Origin: Thiotrichaceae bacterium UBA4486
GTDB lineage: Bacteria > Pseudomonadota > Gammaproteobacteria > Eutrophobiales > Eutrophobiaceae
Direction of reading: 5' to 3'
Assembly (NCBI GenBank): GCA_002389045.1
Contig: DGNS01000015.1
Coordinates: 233,290 to 297,289, forward strand
Length of the DNA stretch: 64,000 nt
This document shows positions 24,330 to 29,809 of the stretch, piece by piece. The notes below the pieces were generated by a model. It was not told where the DNA came from. It worked only from the letters and a program-made list of their open reading frames with translations, and made no database searches. Within the stretch, counting starts at the first letter, position 1. Each line of letters opens with the position of its first letter. Position numbers and translations under genes: made by a program.

Positions 24330-25157
24330 GTGAAAAAATACTGCATATTCTCAATCTATCTGTTCGCCTTTCTGGTCTCTATGCCGGCCCCTGCCTATGA
24401 CAACAGCCGGGAGACGCTCATCGCCGAGCGTCTCGAGGAACGTATCAAGTTGGGCAAACCCATGTGGCTGGAGTCCGCCAACGGCGATTTTTTTGTCATC
24501 CGGACAGAGCAGATGACCCGTGAACCGCAGGGCGTCGCGGTGTTGCTGCACGGTATCGGCGCGCACCCCGACTGGCCGGTGGTCATTTCCCAGTTGCGCA
24601 AGTCACTGCCCCAGCAGGGCTGGTCCACGTTGTCGGTACAGTTACCGGTGCTGCCGCCGGAACACGCCATTGCCGACTATGGCAAAACACTGGATGAGGC
24701 CCGCCGGCGTATTGGCACAGCCCTCGAATATCTGCGAGAACAGCAAATTGAACCGGTCGTCATCATCGGTTACAGCTTTGGCGCGGCAACGGCCTTCAGC
24801 TACAGCGCCAACCTGCAGGAAACGCCTTCGGATCTGCTCGGCGTGGTCGGGATCAGCGCCGTGGCCCAGCCCTTCATGCGACCCCCGGTGGATCTGCTGG
24901 CTGAAATCGAGGGGGTTAAAATACCGGTGCTGGATATTTACGGCAGCCGCGATTTTCCGGAAATCGTTAACGGCGCAGCCGATCGCCGGCTGGCCGCGCG
25001 CAAGGGCGAAAATCCCTGGTATCAGCAGATTGAAATCGAGGGCGCCGATCACAATTATTCCGGCCTCGGCAACGTCCTCAGCAAACGCATCAGCGGCTGG
25101 TTGAAAAAGCTGATAGAAGATTACCGGATCCGGCAATCACAGGACGCAGTTGACTGA
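24330..25157 (+). CDS. DUF3530-family exported alpha/beta hydrolase-like protein
   Basis: 275 residues. The N-terminus is a signal peptide (KKYCIFSIYLFAFLVSMPAPAYD, hydrophobic core, AYA-like cut). The body is an alpha/beta hydrolase: LLHGIGAHPDW (oxyanion region), nucleophile elbow IIGYSFGAATAF and a late His in IEGADHNYSGL. Start choice: GTG at 24330 gives the signal peptide at the N-terminus. The frame is open 70 codons further up, but that part only translates heptad repeats. No Shine-Dalgarno is visible because the CACCAAT array occupies the site. Substrate unknown. Confidence 0.78.
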   Translation: MKKYCIFSIYLFAFLVSMPAPAYDNSRETLIAERLEERIKLGKPMWLESANGDFFVIRTEQMTREPQGVAVLLHGIGAHPDWPVVISQLRKSLPQQGWSTLSVQLPVLPPEHAIADYGKTLDEARRRIGTALEYLREQQIEPVVIIGYSFGAATAFSYSANLQETPSDLLGVVGISAVAQPFMRPPVDLLAEIEGVKIPVLDIYGSRDFPEIVNGAADRRLAARKGENPWYQQIEIEGADHNYSGLGNVLSKRISGWLKKLIEDYRIRQSQDAVD

Positions 25158-25171
25158 CTTCACATCATAAA

Positions 25172-25195
25172 GGTGTCTGGCTTCAGCCAGACACC
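25172..25195. repeat. 24-bp palindrome GGTGTCTGGCTTCAGCCAGACACC type
   Basis: A perfect inverted repeat around a TTCA centre. Related copies lie at 25237-25260, 37747-37770 and 37787-37810, all intergenic. It is a short REP-like element of unknown role. Confidence 0.8.
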
Positions 25196-25236
25196 GCGAA
25201 CCACGCCACGTCACACAGGTATCTGCCTTTAATGCA

Positions 25237-25260
25237 GGTGTCTGACTTCAGTCAGACATC
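25237..25260. repeat. 24-bp palindrome, second copy
   Basis: GGTGTCTGACTTCAGTCAGACATC, the same design as 25172-25195 with compensating changes in both arms (G to A and C to T), so the hairpin rather than the letters is conserved. Confidence 0.75.
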
Positions 25261-25651
25261 GTGAACCACACCTCCCAGGTATCCAGGCCGTGTTTGCCCC
25301 GTTCAATAATGCAGAGTTATACTCAGCTCACTTGCATAACGGCATGAATGCAATGGAAAACACCGGCATATTCCACCTCGCCTATCTGCGCGATATACGG
25401 CCTGCCACGCCGGATAAGAATCTTATACCGGCCACAATGTCCGTATTTGCTGCTTTCAATAATACCCGAATCCAATAAAGAACGGACACTAACGACATGA
25501 AATAAAACGGAACAGGCAGGAGCGGGAGAACAGAAATCACTGTTCCCCCTGCGTCATATCCGGCGTGTGGTCCATATATTAACTGTTGGGCGGCACAGAA
25601 GGACACTTCATGCAGAATTCACGATAGATAATACATTTTAGCAAGAAGATC

Positions 25652-25930
25652 ATGGCAAGACATATTGAAGAACAGCTTTATTCATCACTCATCGATGCAA
25701 AGTTTCGTTTTATGGCGAGAGGTGAACATCACATCGATGATATTTATGCACGTGTTAAAACAGAGTTTCCCCTCTTATGTGACGACCAGTATTTCTGCTC
25801 AGAAAACTGCAATGCCGGCAATAATCAGTCTGAGTGGAAACACACAGTTCGTAACGCATTGCAGAGACTTAAGAAATTAGACCAAAACATAGCCTTTACA
25901 GGCAAACGAGGATACTGGTCTTTTGGCTAG
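25652..25930 (+). CDS. Small hypothetical protein with winged-helix-like C-terminus
   Basis: 92 residues. The C-terminal SEWKHTVRNALQRLKKLDQN followed by a glycine-containing wing and YWSFG resembles the winged-helix domain found at the N-terminus of Mrr-type restriction proteins. That is a weak, unsearched resemblance. Four cysteines cluster near CDDQYFCSENC. It is the first gene of an AT-rich, right-facing island with attC-like sites, and its base composition differs from the chromosome. Function unknown. Confidence 0.55.
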   Translation: MARHIEEQLYSSLIDAKFRFMARGEHHIDDIYARVKTEFPLLCDDQYFCSENCNAGNNQSEWKHTVRNALQRLKKLDQNIAFTGKRGYWSFG

Positions 25931-25968
25931 TATGGAACAACAGCTCAACTGATTGATAGAAACCAACA

Positions 25969-26280
25969 ATGATTTCACGACATATAATAATGATAGCTGT
26001 AGGAATACTTCTCAAAAATATTTTTATACTTACCTACTTAGGCATTGCTCAGGCGCTATTTTTATCGGCCATTGTAAATGGTATTGATATGAAATTTGTA
26101 GTAAAAGATGCCGATATGCGAATGAAAAATCTAATCGATCAGAATTCAGCTGATGAAGGTGCAAGACAATGGCTAGATCGGTCATCTAGAACAAAATCTA
26201 CTATATTTAATTTATGGTTATGTAAATCTATATGGTATGGGGCAGTTGTTTTGGTTGCAGCCTATATTACAAGATCATGA
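25969..26280 (+). CDS. Hypothetical membrane protein
   Basis: 103 residues with two hydrophobic helices (about residues 5-35 and 83-100) bracketing a charged loop (KDADMRMKNLIDQNSADEGA). It is AT-rich compared with core genes. Its TGA is followed 5 nt later by an attC-like palindrome, the position expected for a gene-cassette ORF. No family recognised. Confidence 0.55.
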   Translation: MISRHIIMIAVGILLKNIFILTYLGIAQALFLSAIVNGIDMKFVVKDADMRMKNLIDQNSADEGARQWLDRSSRTKSTIFNLWLCKSIWYGAVVLVAAYITRS

Positions 26281-26284
26281 TGCC

Positions 26285-26344
26285 GCCTAACCAGCGCATC
26301 CAGGTGACGCCAAAAAGCGGCGCACCTGATACATTACGTTATGT
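26285..26344 (+). other. attC-like recombination site
   Basis: Begins GCCTAAC (26285-26291, perfect RYYYAAC) and ends GTTATGT (26338-26344, one mismatch to GTTRRRY). Inside, CCAGGTGACGCC pairs with GGCGCACCTG, leaving an unpaired A and C, the extrahelical bases typical of folded attC. It lies 4 nt after one small gene and 6 nt before the next start, as between integron cassettes. Confidence 0.65.
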
Positions 26345-26350
26345 TGCATT

Positions 26351-26863
26351 ATGACTCGTAAACAACGTCTTCGCAGGGTAGGAATACTTTGCTGCCATTG
26401 CCTACGGAATCTTGCCTTCTACAAAGCAGGTTGGCGGAACGGTAAGCTTATATTCCACGATCAATTTTGGGTAAACGCCAATGGTAATTTTTTAGATATT
26501 TGTGTAATGGAATGGTGCAAGCTCTTCGGTGAAGTACGTGGCGCACATTATTGGAAGAAAGTGATATCTACACCAGATGAATTTTTTGGTAGTTTATTGA
26601 ACGAGGCCAAAGTAACGGAAGCAGAGCTTGATGATTATATAAAAGAAATGCGCACATATCGAGATAAATTCGTCGCTCACCTAGATTCTGAAGAGACAAT
26701 GCACATTCCGAAACTTGATGTCGCGCATAAGACTGCGTCGTATTTGTACGACTATCTTCTGGCGAATGAAGATGAGGGCGGCTACTTTGCCGACGCGCCA
26801 AGAAAGGCTTCAACTTTTTATCAAAAGTATCTGAAGGAAGCAAAGTCGGTATACGACCAATGA
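26351..26863 (+). CDS. HEPN-like hypothetical protein (cassette gene)
   Basis: 170 residues, mainly alpha-helical. The stretch MRTYRDKFVAHLD contains an Arg followed six residues later by His (R-x5-H), the kind of motif that forms the active site of HEPN ribonucleases in toxin and defence systems; this is motif reading only. A Trp-rich N-terminal half (FWVNANGNFLDICVMEWCKL) is unlike any protein I know. The ATG comes 6 nt after an attC-like site, and another such site follows the stop, giving a complete cassette. No partner antitoxin is seen. Confidence 0.6.
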   Translation: MTRKQRLRRVGILCCHCLRNLAFYKAGWRNGKLIFHDQFWVNANGNFLDICVMEWCKLFGEVRGAHYWKKVISTPDEFFGSLLNEAKVTEAELDDYIKEMRTYRDKFVAHLDSEETMHIPKLDVAHKTASYLYDYLLANEDEGGYFADAPRKASTFYQKYLKEAKSVYDQ

Positions 26864-26870
26864 ACATGCA

Positions 26871-26964
26871 ACATAACAAGGCAAATTCACTCGGACGTCA
26901 AAAAGCGGCGATCCTCGTTCCTCGTCGCTTTGCTTTTTGCCGCCGCTGATTTGTGCCATTATGT
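26871..26964 (+). other. Long attC-like palindrome (degenerate ends)
   Basis: Starts ACATAAC (26871-26877) and ends ATTATGT (26958-26964), where the usual GTT is ATT. The arms pair over most of the 94 bp: AAAAAGCGGCGA with TCGC...CTTTTT in the centre, and GGCAAATTCA with its offset complement further out. It is VCR-like in length. The altered end may make it inactive. Confidence 0.42.
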
Positions 26965-27003
26965 GGCTTGACATAGTTGCGCAACACGCTACACTCATGA
27001 TTC

Positions 27004-27282
27004 ATGATCAAAACATTCAAGCACAAGGGACTGAAGCGGTTTTACGAGACAGGAAGTACTCGTGGGATTCAGGCCAAGCACGCCAAAAGGCTACGGATGC
27101 AATTGGCGGCCCTTGATACCGCCTTGGATATTACTGATCTCGACATTCCTGGATACGATCTGCACGAACTCAAAGGGGACCGTAAAGGCGTTTGGGCCAT
27201 ATCTGTCAGTGGAAACTGGCGACTGATCTTTGAGTTTATTGATGGCAATGCGTATCAGCTTGATTATGAGGATTACCACTAA
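27004..27282 (+). CDS. higB: HigB-type toxin (RelE/ParE superfamily)
   Basis: 92 residues: MIKTFKHKGLKRFYETGS start, LHELKGDRKGVWAISVSGNW and RLIFEFIDGNAYQLDYEDYH, the standard HigB layout. HigB cleaves mRNA in the ribosomal A site. The C-terminal Asp-Tyr-His ending and the Arg in NWRLIF are typical catalytic positions. The stop overlaps the higA start (TAATG), giving the toxin-first order specific to hig systems. It lies 39 nt after an attC-like palindrome. Confidence 0.92.
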   Translation: MIKTFKHKGLKRFYETGSTRGIQAKHAKRLRMQLAALDTALDITDLDIPGYDLHELKGDRKGVWAISVSGNWRLIFEFIDGNAYQLDYEDYH

Positions 27283-27575
27283 TGACTATGCATAACCCAC
27301 CGCACCCCGGTGAATTCATCTTTGCTACATATATGGAGCCTTACGGCTTGAGCTGCCGGTACTTGGCAGGCCAGCTTGATGTCTCTCCATCCACCCTTAA
27401 CCGGATTCTTAAGCTACAGAGTGGAATTAGTCCGGAAATGGCTCTGCGTCTTTCAAAAGCTTTGGGGCGGAGTCCCGAGAGTTGGCTTGCAATGCAGGAT
27501 GCTTACGATCTGTGGCACGCAGGCAAAACCTTGAAACTAAACAATGTGCGTAAAGTTCGGCTCAGCGCCGCATAA
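27282..27575 (+). CDS. higA: HigA-type antitoxin (HTH)
   Basis: 97 residues: HNPPHPGEFIFATYMEPYGL start and an XRE-type helix-turn-helix (SCRYLAGQLDVSPSTLNRIL), then SPEMALRLSKALGRSPESWL, all typical of HigA. It neutralises the HigB toxin and represses the operon. Its TAA stop lies inside the GCATAAC box of the following attC-like sequence, a usual cassette arrangement. Confidence 0.92.
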   Translation: MTMHNPPHPGEFIFATYMEPYGLSCRYLAGQLDVSPSTLNRILKLQSGISPEMALRLSKALGRSPESWLAMQDAYDLWHAGKTLKLNNVRKVRLSAA

Positions 27576-27705
27576 CAAGGTGCTCGAATTGACGCCGGGA
27601 AGCATGGTGGCGCTTTGCGGAACTCACCAAGAGAAAAGGTGCCGGAGTGATTTAATTTTGACCAAAGCGGTCGCGTGAACGAGCCACTTGGCTTCACCGT
27701 TATTT
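27570..27705 (+). other. Degenerate attC-like site interrupted by a dispersed repeat
   Basis: GCATAACAAGGTG at 27570-27582 matches, in inverted form, GGTGAAGCC...CACCGTTAT at the right end (GTTATTT 27699-27705). The interior holds ACGCCGG and a copy of the 23-bp repeat GCCGGAGTGATTTAATTTTG at 27641. This may be an attC split by repeat insertion; the match is weaker than at other sites. Confidence 0.35.
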
Positions 27706-27734
27706 TCCCTTAAAGCATCCTACATATATTGGAA

Positions 27735-27959
27735 ATGATTGAAGAATCAGACCCCAACATCGGGAAACCATACACGGCGCCAATGGGAAATGGTCTGTTT
27801 GAGATCCGGGCCAAAGGGAAAGAAGGCATAGGGCGTGCTCTATTTTGCATTGAAATAGATAAAGAAATTATTATCTTGCACTCATATATCAAGAAGACGC
27901 GAAAAACCCCAAAGCGGGAACTGGACAAAGCCCGCAGACGTATGAAGGAATTGAAGTAA
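27735..27959 (+). pseudogene. 5'-truncated Gp49/RelE-like toxin
   Basis: 74 residues matching only the C-terminal two thirds of phage-Gp49-like toxins: NIGKPYTAPMGNGLFEIRAK, GKEGIGRALFCIE, IIILHSYIKKTRKTPKRELD. Intact relatives are about 100-110 aa with an N-terminal SPVxxFL region, which is missing; an in-frame TAA at 27711 blocks any extension. The remnant starts shortly after the disrupted attC-like region. It overlaps the antitoxin start by TAATG. Probably inactive, although the ATG at 27735 could still be used. Confidence 0.6.
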
Positions 27960-28303
27960 TGACCAGAACCAGCTTGAAATCATTCAAGCAGAAATCATTC
28001 AAGCAACCTGAAGTAAGGGAGGCCTATGATGAACTTGCGCCGGCATACCGATTCAGGCGTCAGCTACTGGCCCTTCGGCAAAGTGCCGGCCTGACACAGG
28101 AGCAGGTCGCAGAGAAGCTGAAAACGAACAAGAGCAATATATCCCGTCTGGAGAGTGTCAACTCAGCTATTTCTCCTAAATTATCGACTATCCTGGATTA
28201 TGCTGACGCAGTGGGTTACGACGTCAAGATAGATTTTGTCCCGAAGAAGAAACGGGAACATAACAAGACACTGCAGCGTAGCGATAAAAAGTGCGCCCGC
28301 TGA
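27959..28303 (+). CDS. XRE-family antitoxin
   Basis: 114 residues with a clear helix-turn-helix (LALRQSAGLTQEQVAEKLKT, NKSNISRLES) and an N-terminal YDELAPAYRFRRQ region usual for antitoxins paired with Gp49-like toxins. The C-terminal tail NKTLQRSDKKCAR is encoded by the first half of the following attC-like site, so it is probably not part of the ancestral protein. It is coupled to the truncated toxin gene. Confidence 0.8.
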   Translation: MTRTSLKSFKQKSFKQPEVREAYDELAPAYRFRRQLLALRQSAGLTQEQVAEKLKTNKSNISRLESVNSAISPKLSTILDYADAVGYDVKIDFVPKKKREHNKTLQRSDKKCAR

Positions 28304-28318
28304 GTGTGGTCGTTATAG
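28258..28318 (+). other. attC-like recombination site
   Basis: ACATAAC at 28258-28264 and GTTATAG at 28312-28318 frame a hairpin: ACACTGCAGCG pairs with CGCTGAGTGT leaving one extrahelical G. The preceding antitoxin gene reads into it, as is common for cassette ORFs. Last recognisable site of the right-facing island; a GGGGTCGGACC repeat follows directly. Confidence 0.6.
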
Positions 28319-28322
28319 ATCT

Positions 28323-28341
28323 GGGGTCGGACCTACGCAAC
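28323..28341. repeat. GGGGTCGGACCTACGCAAC repeat
   Basis: A 19-bp element with related copies at 38486-38503 (same orientation, one change) and 38743-38761 (inverted, one change). All three lie at the edges of toxin-antitoxin islands. From memory it resembles sequences near REP-associated tyrosine transposase genes; none is present here. Confidence 0.6.
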
Positions 28342-28437
28342 TGACTGATTTACAAAGAAGACAAGGAAAAATAATGGTCTGACAAGAGCTTAAAAGGGCT
28401 TTTTTACAATCAAAAACACGGATTTAAGGAGTGGGAC

Positions 28438-28515
28438 ATGCCGATGGCTAATCGGTATTTTTTGAAGGATATGGTTGGCACATCACACATCCAATCCATC
28501 ATTACCGGGAGATAA
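28438..28515 (+). CDS. Putative 25-residue leader ORF before the GcvT-like gene
   Basis: ATG at 28438 has AGGAG 6 nt upstream, a stronger ribosome-binding site than most genes in the window. The frame encodes 25 residues (starts MPMANRYFLKD) and stops at TAA 28513-28515, one base before the GTG start of the GcvT-like gene. The same segment can form a stem-loop, TGCCGAT (28439-28445) with ATCGGTA (28451-28457), followed by six Ts, so it may be an attenuator or coupled leader. No known peptide family. Confidence 0.4.
   Translation: MPMANRYFLKDMVGTSHIQSIITGR
28439..28463 (+). terminator. Hairpin with T-run in the leader of the GcvT-like gene
   Basis: A 7-bp stem (TGCCGAT/ATCGGTA) with a 5-base loop and T6 at 28458-28463 fits an intrinsic terminator on the plus strand. 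Placed between a ribosome-binding site and the next coding sequence, it could end transcripts from the island or attenuate the downstream gene. Confidence 0.5.
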
Positions 28516-28516
28516 C

Positions 28517-29722
28517 GTGGCACACTCGAAAAGCAATACGGAATTCGTGATCAAACCGGTGTCCTCCGGCGGTGGTCCGAGCGAGTTTCGGCAGTCTATG
28601 AAGCCCCACCCGCTGGTGCACCAGGAACTTTCATATGATCCGCATTTCGGCATCTACAATCGGCGGCTGCGGTCGCTCGAATACGGCAACGTGCGTTCCG
28701 AAGATCTCTACTGGCGTTTGCGTCGCCAGGTCGGTCTTGCCCATACCGGCGAACTGGCAACCGAGATACGCGGGCCGGATGCCGAGGCGATGCTCAACCG
28801 CGTGTTTACCCGTGATGTGTCGCGCGTGCGTGTAGGGCGTTGCAGCTATCAACTCGCTTGCTTTGCCGATGGCGGAATGATCATGGATGGGGTCCTTCTT
28901 CGGCTCGCATCCGACCGCTTCTGGTATGCCCAGGGCGATGGCGAGTTTCCTGTCTGGCTGCGCGCCCACTCGGAGGGCTTCGACGTCGAGGTGTTCGATC
29001 CCGATGTCTGGATCAGTCAGGTCCAGGGGCCGCATTCAATGGACGTGCTCGCGCAAGCTTCCGACGAAGGCATGCCGGAACACTTTCGCTACTTCGACCT
29101 GGCCCACATACGCATCGGCGGCCAACCCGTTGTGATCAGCCGTACAGGCTTCACCAATGAACTCGGCTGGGAGTTTTACTTCGGTCCCGATGCCGATGCC
29201 GATGTCATCGGGGAACGGATCCTGAAAGCGGGCGAACCCCATGGAATTCACACGATACCGGCCGCGGCGACCAACGCCCGACGTATCGAAGCCGGACTGC
29301 TTTTTTCAGGTACTGATTTTGATGACAGCGTAACGCCGTTCACTGCGGGGCTCGGGGCGTTCGTGGACCTGGATAAGGCCGACTTTATCGGCATGGCCGC
29401 ACTCGCACAGGCGGACAAGAGACGACGGACCTGGGGATTGCAATGTGCAGGTGGCGTCGCCCGTCACGGTGATACGCTTTTCCTCGATGACGAGCCGGCA
29501 GGTCGTGTCTGTAGCAGCGCCTGGTCACCCTGCCTGCAACGCGGTGTCGCCATTGCGCGCCTGAATGACCCGAAGTCCGGACCGGGGACTGAACTGCGAG
29601 TCGAATGCGTTGACGGACTTGCACGCGCTGGTGAAGTCTGCGAGCTGCCGATGTATGACCGTGCCGGCGAGATCCCACGCGGCAAGTGCACAGACATTCC
29701 CGCGGTCCCGGCCAGGGAATGA
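28517..29722 (+). CDS. GcvT/DmdA-like aminomethyltransferase-family protein
   Basis: 401 residues of the folate-binding GcvT superfamily: SYQLACFADGGMIMDGVLLR (substrate/folate region), SQVQGPHSMDVLAQ, SRTGFTNELGWEFYF (conserved GYTGE-like motif) and EAGLLFSGTDFDDSVTPFTA, plus a C-terminal GcvT barrel. Members transfer one-carbon units from glycine, sarcosine, dimethylglycine or DMSP; no glycine-cleavage genes lie nearby, so a catabolic demethylase is likelier. GTG at 28517 is chosen for GGGAG 5 nt upstream; TTG at 28475 is the longer option. Confidence 0.75.
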   Translation: MAHSKSNTEFVIKPVSSGGGPSEFRQSMKPHPLVHQELSYDPHFGIYNRRLRSLEYGNVRSEDLYWRLRRQVGLAHTGELATEIRGPDAEAMLNRVFTRDVSRVRVGRCSYQLACFADGGMIMDGVLLRLASDRFWYAQGDGEFPVWLRAHSEGFDVEVFDPDVWISQVQGPHSMDVLAQASDEGMPEHFRYFDLAHIRIGGQPVVISRTGFTNELGWEFYFGPDADADVIGERILKAGEPHGIHTIPAAATNARRIEAGLLFSGTDFDDSVTPFTAGLGAFVDLDKADFIGMAALAQADKRRRTWGLQCAGGVARHGDTLFLDDEPAGRVCSSAWSPCLQRGVAIARLNDPKSGPGTELRVECVDGLARAGEVCELPMYDRAGEIPRGKCTDIPAVPARE

Positions 29723-29749
29723 CGTTGAAAGCCACTCGCTGCAAACCGC

Positions 29750-29788
29750 TCAATAAAAAAAGGGGACACCGCGAACGGCATCCCCTTT
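29750..29788 (-). terminator. Intrinsic terminator for the TonB receptor gene
   Basis: AAAGGGGA (29759-29766) pairs with TCCCCTTT (29781-29788). Read on the minus strand, the stem is followed by a T-run (complement of 29752-29760) and lies 21 nt beyond the receptor stop. It may also serve the convergent GcvT-like gene. Confidence 0.8.
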
Positions 29789-29809
29789 GACGGGTGATAA
29801 ACCCTTTTT

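Larger units (their letters stand above)
25158..25651. other. Repeat-bearing intergenic region before the right-facing island
   Basis: Holds two 24-bp palindromes (25172-25195 and 25237-25260) and a longer hairpin around 25529-25565, where GCAGGAGCGGGAGAACAG can pair with CTGTTCCCCCTGC through bulges. GTTGGGC follows at 25585-25591, resembling a GTTRRRY recombination box. Short open frames here show no family resemblance and were not called. Confidence 0.45.

Noticed and set aside
25290..25478. 62-residue ORF in the repeat-bearing gap
   Set aside because: No ribosome-binding site, no family features, and it crosses low-complexity sequence.
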